Source of the DNA: Rhodopseudomonas sp. BAL398
GTDB lineage: Bacteria > Pseudomonadota > Alphaproteobacteria > Rhizobiales > Xanthobacteraceae
DNA: 64,000 nt
NCBI RefSeq assembly: GCF_033001325.1
Contig: NZ_CP133111.1
Location: 682,001-746,000 of the forward strand
Direction: 5' to 3'
The notes beneath the pieces were generated by a model. It was not told the origin of the DNA and did no database searches. It was given only the letters and a program-made list of their open reading frames with translations. A program made the position numbers and the translations under genes. Position 1 is the first letter of the stretch. Each line of letters opens with the position of its first letter. Shown here one piece after another: positions 24,439-32,942 of this stretch.

Positions 24439-26196
24439 ATGCCGATCTCGGTCAATCCGAATCTGACGATCACCGCTCCGCAAGGGGGCAGTACCGGCGT
24501 GGTGCTGCAGCCGGGATCGGTGGTCCAGGCCAAGGTGCTGGCGCTGCTCGGCAACGACCAGGTGTGGATCGCGGTCGGCGGCCAGTCGATCGAGGTCGCC
24601 AGTCAAATCCCGTTGCAGGCCGGCCAGACCTTGCAGCTGGCGGTGTCGCAGGCCCAGGACGGCAATGGCCTTCGTCTGGCGGTGGTCAATCAGCAGGCCA
24701 GCGCCGCCGTCAATCCGGCTCTTGCGGGTGCGGTGCGCGACAGCGTTACGCTGGGGCCGCAGGCCATCACCATCACGCAGGCCGCGCCCAGCATTGTGGC
24801 CGCCGCCAATGCGCTGACGCCGCAGCAGGCTGCCGCCGTGGTCACCGCGGCGCAGGCCGCCGCCACCCAGCAGACCAGCCTGGCGCCGCTATTTGCCAAT
24901 CTCGACGTCGCGGCGTCGTTGAGCGGCCTGCCGCCGAAGCTGCAACAGGCGGTTGCGCAATTGCTGGCGCAGCGCCCCAGCCTCGATGGCAATCTCGGCG
25001 GCGCCGATATCAAGCGCGCCTTCCAGAATTCCGGCCTGTTCCTGGAGGCGTCGCTGGCCTCTGGAACGGCGCCGGCATCGACCCCCGATCTGAAAGCCGC
25101 GCTGGTCGTGCTGCGCCAGATCCTGACCACGTCGCTTGCCACACCGGCGCAGAGCGCCGCGGTGCCGGCGCAAAGCGTCGCTGCGCAAAGCGTCGCGGCG
25201 CAATTGGCGAGCGTGCAGGGGCAGGCCGCGCAAGCACTGGCCTCGGCGTCAGCGGCCGAACCCGCGACCGTCGCGTCGCAACTGCCGACCACGGCGTCGC
25301 CTACGCTGGTGCCAACGACTGCTGCCGCGACACCGGCGTCGTCGACGCCGGTTCAGGCGGTGTTGACCGCGCTGCAAGAGGTCGGCGTCGCCCCTGCGAC
25401 AGGTCAGGGCATATCTGCGGCCCCGACCGAGGCCGCCCGCGCCGCGGCCAGCAATGCTGCGCTGAGCCAGTTGCAGGAGGCGATCTTGGCTAATCCGCAG
25501 GCGGCCGGCGCGCTGTCGCGGCTGGCGCTCAGCAATCCCTTGATGCTGTCGCTGTTGCCCGGACTGGCCGGCGCCCGGATGGTGAAGAACGACGATACCG
25601 AATTTGCCCCTGGCAAATTGCCGCCGCCGCCGATCGCCGGCGCCTTGCCGAGCGCGCAGCCAGTGATGGCGCCGACGCTGGTGGCGCATGCGCCGATCGA
25701 GGCGACGCTGCACCGCCTGCTGACCGATACCGAAGGCGCGATCGCGCGGCAGACCCTGCTGCAGGTGGCGTCATTGCCGGATCGCGGCGATGCCGCGCAG
25801 CCGCGACCGGACGCGGCGCAACCGCGCTGGAATTTCGAGATTCCGTTCGCGACGCCGCACGGCACCGCGATCGCGCAATTCGAAATCGCCCGCGACAGCG
25901 ACCAGGGCGGCCCGGACGGCGACGCCGCCAAACAAGTGTGGCGGGCGCGGTTCTCGCTCGATGTCGAGCCGGCCGGCCCGGTTCATGCGCTGGTCTCGCT
26001 CCACGGCGACAAGACCTCGGTGCGGATCTGGGCGGAACGCCCCGCCACCACCGCGCAACTGCGCGACGGCGCCGCGCAACTCAGCCAGGCACTCGTCCGC
26101 GCCGACTTGCATCCCGGCGATATCGTGATCCGCGATGGCGGCCCGCCGCCGCCACCCCCGGCGCCGGCCGGCCATTTCCTGGATCGTGCGCTATGA
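24439..26196 (+). CDS. FliK-like (hook-length control) C-terminal domain protein
   Basis: Large (585 residues from ATG 24439; a GTG at 24430 adds three), with a short N-terminal beta region (MPISVNPNLTITAPQGGST), a long alanine/glutamine/serine-rich disordered middle, and a folded end (about 420-575) with SLDVEPAGPVHALVSLHGDK, VRIWAERPATTAQLRDGA and a proline-rich terminus. The end resembles the FliK C-terminal domain. The next gene encodes an FlhB-like C-terminal domain, a pairing known for FliK/FhlB-type genes outside the main flagellar cluster. It overlaps that gene by ATGA. Confidence 0.75.
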   Translation: MPISVNPNLTITAPQGGSTGVVLQPGSVVQAKVLALLGNDQVWIAVGGQSIEVASQIPLQAGQTLQLAVSQAQDGNGLRLAVVNQQASAAVNPALAGAVRDSVTLGPQAITITQAAPSIVAAANALTPQQAAAVVTAAQAAATQQTSLAPLFANLDVAASLSGLPPKLQQAVAQLLAQRPSLDGNLGGADIKRAFQNSGLFLEASLASGTAPASTPDLKAALVVLRQILTTSLATPAQSAAVPAQSVAAQSVAAQLASVQGQAAQALASASAAEPATVASQLPTTASPTLVPTTAAATPASSTPVQAVLTALQEVGVAPATGQGISAAPTEAARAAASNAALSQLQEAILANPQAAGALSRLALSNPLMLSLLPGLAGARMVKNDDTEFAPGKLPPPPIAGALPSAQPVMAPTLVAHAPIEATLHRLLTDTEGAIARQTLLQVASLPDRGDAAQPRPDAAQPRWNFEIPFATPHGTAIAQFEIARDSDQGGPDGDAAKQVWRARFSLDVEPAGPVHALVSLHGDKTSVRIWAERPATTAQLRDGAAQLSQALVRADLHPGDIVIRDGGPPPPPPAPAGHFLDRAL

Positions 26197-26459
26197 GCAC
26201 CTTCGACAAAAACCAGCTCGCGGTCGCGCTGCATTACGATCATTTCGGCGCGCCGCGCGTGGTGGCGAAGGGCAAGGGTTCGGTCGGCGCCAAGATCATC
26301 GAGATCGCCAAGGCGCACGACATTCCGATCGAGGAAAACGAGGTGCTGGCCGGCGCGCTGTCCAATGTCGAGATCGGCGACGAAATTCCCGAGGAGCTGT
26401 ACAAGGCGGTGGCCGAAGTGCTGGTGTTCGTGCTGCGGCTGTCGGGACGCGCGCGTTAG
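26193..26459 (+). CDS. FlhB-like cytoplasmic domain protein (FhlB)
   Basis: 88-residue protein matching the C-terminal cytoplasmic domain of FlhB/YscU export-gate proteins (LHYDHFGAPRVVAKGKGSVG, then IPIEENEVLAGALSNVEIGD EIPEELYKAVAEVLVFVLRL) without membrane segments and without the NPTH self-cleavage site. Stand-alone proteins of this kind occur with FliK-like neighbours and can partly replace the FlhB domain. ATGA overlap with the upstream gene. Confidence 0.88.
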   Translation: MSTFDKNQLAVALHYDHFGAPRVVAKGKGSVGAKIIEIAKAHDIPIEENEVLAGALSNVEIGDEIPEELYKAVAEVLVFVLRLSGRAR

Positions 26460-26495
26460 GTCGTCGTTGCATTGAGTGATGCGCCGAAAGTAGCT

Positions 26496-26648
26496 CGTCA
26501 TTCCGGGGCGCGAACAGCGTCAGCTGTGAGCGACCCCGGAATCTCGCGAAAGCGCATGGCCCAGCCGCAAGAACCCAGGTTCGCTCGCCCCATCGCGCGT
26601 CGAAGACGCACATAAACGCGCTGCGGGGCTCGCGCCCCGGTCTGACAA
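26496..26648. repeat. CATTCCGGGG...CCCCGGAAT repeat with GCCCCGGTCTGAC extension
   Basis: GTCATTCCGGGGCGCGAACA, GAGCGACCCCGGAATCTCGC and the inverse end TCGCGCCCCGGTCTGACAAT. The 272-bp gap before the next gene contains only this repeat. Confidence 0.7.
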
Positions 26649-26732
26649 TGGACTTGATGGGACGAGGCGCCGTCATCGTTTCACCACGATGCCTGGCGAC
26701 ATCCCGATCCCGCAACAACGCATGGTGCCGCC

Positions 26733-27548
26733 TTGATCACTCGTCGTCATGCTCTGGGCCTTTGCGCCGCCGCCTTGCTGCCGTCCCGCGTCGCGGCCGA
26801 GGTGGCGCCGCCGCTCAGCGAGATCCGCGCCGCTCTCGCCAAGTGCTTTGCCGATGAAGGCACCGTCGGCACCTTTGTCGGCTACAAGACCGACGACTAT
26901 CTGATCATCGCCAGCGACACCGAGCGGTCGGGGCAGGGGTTTCTGCCGGCCTCGACCTTCAAGATTCCGCATTCGCTGATCGCGCTGGAGACCGGCGTGG
27001 TCGGCGATCCCGACAAGGACGTTTTCAAGTGGGATGGCGTCAGCCGCAGCATTGAGGCGTGGAATCGCGATCACACCTTGCGCAGCGCGATCGCAGCCTC
27101 CGCGGTGCCGGTGTATCAGCAGATCGCGCGCCGGATCGGGCAGGAGCGGATGCAGAAATATGTCGACCTGCTCGACTACGGCAATCACGACATCGGCGGC
27201 GGCATCGACCAGTTCTGGCTCACCGGCGCGCTGCGGATCGATCCGATCCAGCAGATCGATTTCCTCGACCGGCTGCGGCGCGGCGTGCTGCCGGTCGGCA
27301 AGCGCAGCCAGGAGCTGGTCCGCGATATTCTGCCGGTGACCAAACTCGGTGATTCGATCATCCGCGCCAAATCCGGCCTGCTCGGCGCCGAGATCGGCAA
27401 GCCGTCGCTGGGCTGGCTGGTCGGCTGGGCCGAAAAGGGCGCGGCGCGCACCGTGTTCGCGCTCAATCTCGACGTCCGCGAGCCGCGCCATATCGGCCTG
27501 CGGGCAAGCCTGGCTCAGCAATGCCTCGCCGATATCGGCGCTGTCTGA
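26733..27548 (+). CDS. class D (OXA-like) beta-lactamase
   Basis: Serine beta-lactamase-fold protein of 271 residues, with a TTG start because the nearest ATG is out of frame. A twin-arginine-like leader (TRRHALGLCAAALL) precedes the mature domain. Class D motifs are present: S74-T-F-K77 (the nucleophile and carbamylated lysine positions), S123-A-V125 (S-x-V), Y149-G-N151 and K213-S-G215 (usual K-T/S-G). The final WLVGWAEKGAARTVFALNLD fits the third beta strand. Chromosomal and single, with no mobile sequence adjacent, so it is probably an ancestral gene. Activity on antibiotics is not shown by sequence alone. Confidence 0.88.
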   Translation: MITRRHALGLCAAALLPSRVAAEVAPPLSEIRAALAKCFADEGTVGTFVGYKTDDYLIIASDTERSGQGFLPASTFKIPHSLIALETGVVGDPDKDVFKWDGVSRSIEAWNRDHTLRSAIAASAVPVYQQIARRIGQERMQKYVDLLDYGNHDIGGGIDQFWLTGALRIDPIQQIDFLDRLRRGVLPVGKRSQELVRDILPVTKLGDSIIRAKSGLLGAEIGKPSLGWLVGWAEKGAARTVFALNLDVREPRHIGLRASLAQQCLADIGAV

Positions 27549-27606
27549 CGCATGATCCAGAAAAGTGGATTCCGGTTTTCCGACAAGATCATGCGCAACC
27601 AAAATG

Positions 27607-28020
27607 TCAGGTCGCGGCGTCCTTGCCGATGCGGCCGAGATGGGTGAATTTGAAGCCGTCGGCATATTTCAGCCCGAAGCCGAGCACCCGGTCGAAGCCG
27701 ATATGCGCCAGCCAGATCAGCGCGATCGGGCCGGCGGCCGGCGACAGCAGGATCACGCCGGCGACGGCGAGCAGCAGCGGTCCGATGGTGGAATGCAGCG
27801 CATTATAGGCGATCGCGCCGACGCGCGGGCCGGCCAGATAGCCGAGCAGCGCCAGGTCCGGGGCGAAGAACAGCAGCGCGTAGAGCTGCCACGGCGCGTC
27901 CGAGATCAGATAGAACAGCGTCGGGCCGAAGAACAGCGCCGCGCCTTCGACGCGCATCAAGGTGCGGATGCCGCCGGTCACCGCGCCATTGCGGGTCGGG
28001 ATCGTGGGATCGGCGGTCAT
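27607..28020 (-). CDS. DUF4260-family membrane protein
   Basis: 137 residues from the ATG at 28020, supported by an AGGAGA site upstream. Four hydrophobic segments; conserved features are VEGAALFFGPTLFYLI, DLALLGYLAGPRVGA, YNALHSTIGPLLL and the end IGFDRVLGFGLKYADGFKFT HLGRIGK. The family has no assigned function. Longer in-frame starts to 28215 lack the family pattern. Confidence 0.82.
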   Translation of the reverse strand: MTADPTIPTRNGAVTGGIRTLMRVEGAALFFGPTLFYLISDAPWQLYALLFFAPDLALLGYLAGPRVGAIAYNALHSTIGPLLLAVAGVILLSPAAGPIALIWLAHIGFDRVLGFGLKYADGFKFTHLGRIGKDAAT

Positions 28021-28316
28021 CACTGGTTCTCCTGCGCGGACCTGCGATATAGGGCGCATCATCGCGCCGCGCCATGGGTCTGGCGCAACCAGGCAATGCA
28101 GGCTTGGCGGGAGCCGCCGGGCGCAACGCGCCGCGGTGTTCCGCGACCGCAAGGTGGCGTAATGCTGCGCCGAAATGGCTATCCGGGACCGCCGCAATGC
28201 CGTTTCACACCGCAATACCCCGTGTTAGAAGGCCTTGAATGTTGCGGCGAAGCGGGGGCAATACCGTGGCACGCACGCGACGGGCGAAACGACACCATTT
28301 AGCGCGGTTGGAGCAC

Positions 28317-29849
28317 ATGAAACACATCCTGGAAGCACTCGACGATCGGCGGGCGGCGGCGAAACTCGGCGGCGGCGAGAAGCGCATCGACGCGCAGCAT
28401 TCGCGGGGGCGGTTGACCGCGCGCGAGCGCATCGACCTGTTGCTCGACAAGCATTCGTTCGAGGAGATGGACATGTTCGTCCAGCACCGCTCGACCGAAT
28501 TCGGGATGGAGAACACCAAGATCCCCGGCGACGGCGTCGTCACCGGATGGGGCACCGTCAACGGCCGCAAGACGTTCGTCTTCGCCAAGGATTTTACCGT
28601 GTTCGGCGGCTCGCTATCCGAAACCCATGCGGCGAAGATCACCAAGATCCAGGACATGGCGCTGAAGGCCCGCGCCCCGATCATCGGCCTGTACGACGCC
28701 GGCGGCGCGCGGATCCAGGAGGGCGTCGCGGCGCTCGCCGGCTATTCCTACGTGTTCCGCCGGGTGGTGCAGGCTTCCGGCGTGATCCCGCAGATCAGCG
28801 TCATCATGGGCCCCTGCGCCGGCGGCGACGTCTACGCGCCGGCGATGACCGACTTCATCTTCATGGTGAAGAACACCAGCTACATGTTCGTCACCGGCCC
28901 CGACGTGGTCAAGACGGTGACCAACGAAGTTGTCACCGCGGAAGAACTCGGCGGCGCCTCGGTCCACGCCACCCGCTCGTCGATCGCCGATGGCGCGTTC
29001 GAGAACGACGTCGAGACGCTGCTGCAGATGCGCCGATTACTCGACTTCCTGCCGTCGAATTCCAGCGACGGCGTGCCCGAATGGCCGAGCTTCGACGACA
29101 TCGAGCGCGAGGATTTCTCGCTCGACACCCTGATCCCGGAAAATCCCAACAAGCCCTACGACATGAAGGAGCTGATCCTCAAAGTCGTCGACGAGGGCGA
29201 CTTCTTCGAATTGTCGGAAGCCTTCGCCAAGAACATCGTCACCGGCTTCGGACGCATCGCCGGGCGCACCGTCGGCTTCGTCGCCAACCAGCCGATGGTG
29301 CTGGCCGGCGTGCTCGATTCCGACGCCTCGCGCAAAGCCGCGCGCTTCGTGCGGTTCTGCGATTCATTCAACATCCCGATCGTCACCTTCGTCGACGTGC
29401 CGGGCTTCCTGCCGGGCACCGCGCAGGAATATGGCGGCTTGATCAAGCACGGCGCCAAATTGCTGTTCGCGTTCTCGCAATGCACCGTGCCCCTCGTCAC
29501 CCTGATCACCCGCAAGGCCTATGGCGGCGCCTTCGACGTGATGGCGTCGAAGGAAATAGGCGCCGACATCAACTACGCCTGGCCGACCGCGCAGATCGCC
29601 GTGATGGGCGCCAAGGGCGCGGTGGAAATCATCTTCCGCCAGGACATCGGCGACGAAGAAAAAATCGCCGCCCGCACCAAGGAATACGAGGACCGCTTCC
29701 TGTCGCCGTTCATCGCCGCCGAGCGCGGCTATATCGACGACGTCATCATGCCGCACGCCACCCGCCGCCGCATCGCCCGCGCGCTAGCGATGCTGCGCGA
29801 CAAGCACGTCGAGGTGCCGTTCAAGAAGCACGACAATATGCCGTTGTGA
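28317..29849 (+). CDS. pccB: acyl-CoA carboxylase beta subunit (propionyl-CoA carboxylase type)
   Basis: Carboxyltransferase subunit of biotin-dependent carboxylase that transfers CO2 from biotin to propionyl- or acetyl-CoA. The ATG at 28317 gives [20 protein letters not shown] and 510 residues, the standard PccB length. Key blocks: [89 protein letters not shown] and [17 protein letters not shown]. The biotin-carboxylase alpha subunit is not in the window. Symbol by length and motifs; acetyl-CoA specificity cannot be excluded. Confidence 0.88.
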   Translation: MKHILEALDDRRAAAKLGGGEKRIDAQHSRGRLTARERIDLLLDKHSFEEMDMFVQHRSTEFGMENTKIPGDGVVTGWGTVNGRKTFVFAKDFTVFGGSLSETHAAKITKIQDMALKARAPIIGLYDAGGARIQEGVAALAGYSYVFRRVVQASGVIPQISVIMGPCAGGDVYAPAMTDFIFMVKNTSYMFVTGPDVVKTVTNEVVTAEELGGASVHATRSSIADGAFENDVETLLQMRRLLDFLPSNSSDGVPEWPSFDDIEREDFSLDTLIPENPNKPYDMKELILKVVDEGDFFELSEAFAKNIVTGFGRIAGRTVGFVANQPMVLAGVLDSDASRKAARFVRFCDSFNIPIVTFVDVPGFLPGTAQEYGGLIKHGAKLLFAFSQCTVPLVTLITRKAYGGAFDVMASKEIGADINYAWPTAQIAVMGAKGAVEIIFRQDIGDEEKIAARTKEYEDRFLSPFIAAERGYIDDVIMPHATRRRIARALAMLRDKHVEVPFKKHDNMPL

Positions 29850-29892
29850 GGGAGAAGATTGATCGGGTGTTTCCATTATTTGGAAGAAGGTG

Positions 29893-30636
29893 ATGCCTAA
29901 CAAGCTCGGTGATGCGATTAGGAGGTTGCGACTTGCGCAAGGGCTGACATTGGCTGAGTTGGGTGAAAAACTCGGCATGACCGGACCAGGAGTTCGCAAC
30001 TGGGAGATTGGACAGATCGTTCCAAACAATTCGAAGTTACGTAGGCTTGAGGAGATAGTAGGCCGATTGACCTTAGCCAAGGAAAGCGAAGGATCTGATT
30101 TGCCTACGCCGCCCCCGAAAAATGTGTTTGGGGTTTGGTTAAGTCGAGCGCGAAGTGAAGCTGGAATGTCAGTTCCAGAATTGGCAAGAGTTTCTGGCCT
30201 TTCAGCAGTTGCCATCTACAACATTGAGTCGGGACGGAGCCAGAATCCTCAAGCCGAGACTAAGTCGAGGCTCGAAAAGGCTCTCAAGACGGCGATCCCG
30301 GAGGACGTTAAGACGGAGGTGGCTGAAGAACAAGAGATTGCGGGGTTAGGTGCCTTAACTGATTTCGATCCCCACGATCGAGGTGCACTACCAAAGGTCG
30401 CAGGTGTGTACGTTTTCTATGATATCAGTGAGCGGCCCGTTTACATTGGAAAGGCTGCGAATATTGCAGATCGGGTGATAAACCACTCTGACAAATTTTG
30501 GTTTAAGTCTCCCATCGTTTTCAATGCGTCCTATATCGCAATTGAAAACGACGATATGCGGCATAAAATTGAGCAAGTTCTGATAAAATTCTTGAAGTCA
30601 AATGCTGTCATTAACAAGCAATCTGTCGATCGATAG
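29893..30636 (+). CDS. tandem-HTH (XRE) protein with C-terminal GIY-YIG nuclease-like domain
   Basis: 247 residues, much lower in GC than its surroundings. Two Cro/C1-type helix-turn-helix domains lie at about 5-57 (DAIRRLRLAQGLTLAELGEK LGM, VRNWEIGQIVP) and 76-131 (FGVWLSRARSEAGMSVPELA RVSGLSAVAIYNIESGRSQN). A GIY-YIG domain spans about 168-246, with the motifs G171-V-Y173 and Y184-I-G186, an arginine ten residues later, and a glutamate followed by the final asparagine-rich stretch (KIEQVLIKFLKSNAVINKQ). A GGAAGAAGG site precedes the ATG. Known: GIY-YIG domains cut DNA in repair, restriction and homing. Inferred: a sequence-specific nuclease or self-regulating mobile/defence factor. An IS110 element follows. 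Confidence 0.75.
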   Translation: MPNKLGDAIRRLRLAQGLTLAELGEKLGMTGPGVRNWEIGQIVPNNSKLRRLEEIVGRLTLAKESEGSDLPTPPPKNVFGVWLSRARSEAGMSVPELARVSGLSAVAIYNIESGRSQNPQAETKSRLEKALKTAIPEDVKTEVAEEQEIAGLGALTDFDPHDRGALPKVAGVYVFYDISERPVYIGKAANIADRVINHSDKFWFKSPIVFNASYIAIENDDMRHKIEQVLIKFLKSNAVINKQSVDR

Positions 30637-30657
30637 TGCGACTCGCGAGTCTAGCGA

Positions 30658-30770
30658 GCGTGCGACAAGCGTAGCTCGGATGGAGCGAAGCGCAATCCGG
30701 GTTCGTTTTGGTCAGGGCTGCCGGCGTCATCCCGCATATCGCTGCGCTCATGCGGGCTTCTGTAACGGGC
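30658..30770. repeat. composite intergenic repeat after the GIY-YIG gene
   Basis: GCGTAGCTCGGATGGAGCGA AGCGCAATCCGGG is followed by CATCCCGCATATCGCTGCGC TCATGCGGGC. The second part matches the unit at 14003-14095. It marks the left side of a 375-bp gene-free stretch that ends in the IS110 element. Confidence 0.65.
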
Positions 30771-31012
30771 AGTGGTTAGTCAATCCCTTTTTACGTGATC
30801 CTCTCGCCGGCGACTTGCTTCTGTCCGGGATCGGCGCGGTGGCCGTCACCTTTAGGGGTGCGTAAGAGGAGCCGGCCGGCCAATCTACGGAAGCGTGGTT
30901 GTGAGCCGACTTCCCGCATGGCGGCCTGACCGGATCCATCGTCCCGGCGAAGGGACCTCGCGCGGGGAAGACCTGGTGTCGTGGGCCTCCCCGAACCGAT
31001 GATTTCTCCCTG

Positions 31013-32047
31013 TTAAGCTGCCAGCGCCTTGGCGTTGGGGTTGAACGGCTTGGTGTCGGCGAGCATGCGATGCAGGACGACCGCGAGCTTGCGCGCCAGC
31101 GCGACCTTGGCCTTGCGCAGGCCGGCGCGCCGGGCGATCCGCATCGCCCAGCTCTTCAGTTCGGTGCAGTTCTTGACCGGCTTGGTCAGCATGACATGAG
31201 CCGCCTGATAGAGCGCCTCGCGCACCGAAGCATCGCCGATCTTGGTGATGCGGCCGGTGTAATCGGTCTGTCCCGATTGATACTTCTTCGGCGTCAGGCC
31301 GAAATGCGCGCCGGCCGCCTTCGACGAGTTGAAGCGCGCCGGATCGTCGATCGCGCAGGCATAGGTCAGCGCCACGATCGGGCCGACCGACGGCGTCGTC
31401 ATCAGCAGCCGCGCCTGCGGTTGCGCTCTGGCGAGCTGCACGACTTGTTTGTTCAGGCATTTGAACTCGCGCAGCAGCACCGCATGAACCGCGAGCAGCG
31501 CCTTCGCAATCGACGCCAGCGCCGCGTGTCCGGCGACCAATTCTTCGATCCGCGCCGCGAAGCTGCGCTCGGTGGTCCTGCCGACCTTCAGCCCGAAGCC
31601 GCGCAACACCCCACGCAGACTGTTCTCGACGTCGAGCAGCTTCGACTGCAGCAGCTTGCGCGCGGTCAACACCGCCCGAACCTCCTGCGCTTCGATCGAC
31701 TTGCAATGAACCGGCCGGAACCAGCCCAGCCGCATCAATTGCGCGATGGCGCGGGCGTCGTTGCGATCGGTCTTCACCGACATCGCCTTGAAGGCGTCGC
31801 GGACATGCCGGGTCTCCAGTAGTTCGACCGCAAGACCGGCACCGCGCAACCCGGCGTATAACCATTGCGACAGCGGTCCCGCCTCAAGGCCGATCCGTTC
31901 GAGAGTCCAGCCCTGCGACCCGAACCAGGCAATCAACGCCTCCGGCTCGCTCGCGACCTTGGCCTCGCGCAAAATCTTGCCCGCGCCGTCGACGATGCAA
32001 ACCGCAGACTGTTCCAAAGACACGTCAATTCCTGCATAGTGGTACAT
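31013..32047 (-). CDS. IS110-family transposase
   Basis: 344-residue DEDD-type transposase/recombinase. The RuvC-like N-terminal domain shows D8 (YAGIDVS), E55 (IGLEAGPLSQWLY), and D94/D97 (KTDRNDARAIAQLM). The C-terminal Transposase_20 domain contains LLMTTPSVGPIVALTYACAI and SSKAAGAHFGLTPKKYQSGQ, then TDYTGRITKIGDASVREALY. The length is intact for the family, so the element may be active. IS110 recombination is guided by a bridge RNA from the non-coding end of the element. It lies on the minus strand, starting with ATG at 32047 just behind a hairpin that contains its ribosome-binding site. Confidence 0.95.
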   Translation of the reverse strand: MYHYAGIDVSLEQSAVCIVDGAGKILREAKVASEPEALIAWFGSQGWTLERIGLEAGPLSQWLYAGLRGAGLAVELLETRHVRDAFKAMSVKTDRNDARAIAQLMRLGWFRPVHCKSIEAQEVRAVLTARKLLQSKLLDVENSLRGVLRGFGLKVGRTTERSFAARIEELVAGHAALASIAKALLAVHAVLLREFKCLNKQVVQLARAQPQARLLMTTPSVGPIVALTYACAIDDPARFNSSKAAGAHFGLTPKKYQSGQTDYTGRITKIGDASVREALYQAAHVMLTKPVKNCTELKSWAMRIARRAGLRKAKVALARKLAVVLHRMLADTKPFNPNAKALAA

Positions 32048-32122
32048 GGTCGTCCCTCGATGATGCTTGGAGCGGGCTTGCCCAACTCCGGTTCATTGAC
32101 ACCATCATTTTGAGGGACGACC
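32048..32122 (-). promoter_or_regulatory. hairpin covering the transposase ribosome-binding site; bridge-RNA candidate region
   Basis: GGTCGTCCCTC (32048-32058) is perfectly inverted at 32112-32122 (GAGGGACGACC), with a second pair ATGATG (32060-32065)/CATCAT (32103-32108). On the minus strand the GAGGGA Shine-Dalgarno of the transposase lies inside the stem directly before the ATG. The arrangement would block translation from read-through transcripts. A guide RNA role is inference from IS110 biology. Confidence 0.6.
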
Positions 32123-32215
32123 GCCTCCCGGGGAAGCCGCACGCGAGCGCGCTCTCAAATCGCGCCGTAGCGAGCGTGCGGCTCCAGCGGCCGGCCCGTT
32201 ACCCCATCTACACGG

Positions 32216-32518
32216 TCAGGCTGCGCTTCGCTTCACCGGCTTGATGCCCTTCAGATCCGCGGCCGTGCCGTCCTCGGCGACTTCCAGATCGTATTGCGTT
32301 TGCAGATTCATCCAGAATGTTGGCGTCGTGCCGAAGTATTTGGCTAGCCGCAGCGCGGTGTCGGCGGTGACCGGGGTTTCCTCGCGGGCGAGGCGTTCGA
32401 TCCGGGTGCGCGGCACGGCGCAGGCGCGTGCAACCGCATAGGGCGACAACGCCATCGGCAGCAGGAATTCCTCGCGCAGAATCTCGCCGGGATGAACGGG
32501 GGGTAATTTCTTGGCCAT
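32216..32518 (-). CDS. higA: HigA-family antitoxin (XRE)
   Basis: 100-residue Cro-like DNA-binding antitoxin that neutralises HigB and represses the operon. Conserved start PPVHPGEILREEFLLPMALS and the helix-turn-helix YAVARACAVPRTRIERLARE, followed by VTADTALRLAKYFGTTPTFW MNLQTQYDLEVA, all typical of HigA. It follows the toxin gene by 18 bp on the minus strand, the HigBA order in which the toxin comes first. The IS110 element is inserted immediately downstream. Confidence 0.93.
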   Translation of the reverse strand: MAKKLPPVHPGEILREEFLLPMALSPYAVARACAVPRTRIERLAREETPVTADTALRLAKYFGTTPTFWMNLQTQYDLEVAEDGTAADLKGIKPVKRSAA

Positions 32519-32536
32519 GGCGGTCGTCCAATTGTC

Positions 32537-32821
32537 TCAATGATAATCGACGATATCGACCTCGTCGGGGCCAGCGGGCGTCCAGCGAAAGACGACCCGC
32601 CACTGGTCGTTGATCCTGATCGAATGACGCCCTCTTAGGTCACCCTTCAAGGGCTCAAGCCGATTGCCCGGTGGTGCGGCAAGGTCGAGCAGGGCCGCCG
32701 CGTTGTTCAACTGCACCAGCTTGCGGCGCGCAACCGAAAGCAGATCGGGCGGGAAACCTTTTGGAGCCCGACGCTCGCTGAGGATGGCCTGCGCGAACTT
32801 GCCTCGAAAGCCGACAATCAT
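32537..32821 (-). CDS. higB: HigB-family toxin (RelE/ParE superfamily)
   Basis: 94-residue ribosome-dependent mRNA-cleaving toxin. Recognised by RKLVQLNNAAALLDLAAPPG NRLEPLKGDLRGRHSIRIND QWRVVFRWTPAGPDEVDIVDYH in short blocks, the HigB-1 signature with the C-terminal RWRVVF-like core. The ATG at 32821 lies 17 bp after a perfect palindrome that probably binds HigA. The pair looks intact. Confidence 0.93.
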   Translation of the reverse strand: MIVGFRGKFAQAILSERRAPKGFPPDLLSVARRKLVQLNNAAALLDLAAPPGNRLEPLKGDLRGRHSIRINDQWRVVFRWTPAGPDEVDIVDYH

Positions 32822-32838
32822 CGGCGCCTCGGATTATC

Positions 32839-32855
32839 GTATCGTGGCACGATAC
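32839..32855. promoter_or_regulatory. higBA operator
   Basis: GTATCGTG-G-CACGATAC, perfect 8-bp arms, located 17 bp upstream of the higB start. It is the likely HigA binding site overlapping the promoter. Confidence 0.75.
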
Positions 32856-32942
32856 CATAACGGGGGCGTAAGGCAAGTCGTTGCCCGCGCTCTTCGCTTT
32901 ATGGCGGGCTACGGAATGAACCCATCCGCCCCGCGGACGCTG

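Larger units (their letters stand above)
30780..32190 (-). mobile_element. IS110-family insertion sequence (ends approximate)
   Basis: A single transposase gene (31013-32047) is flanked by non-coding stretches of about 230 and 140 bp with no clear terminal inverted repeats, as is usual for the IS110 group. The exact ends could not be set; no flanking direct repeat was recognised. The 5' side (right, 32048-32122) holds a strong hairpin. Confidence 0.75.
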
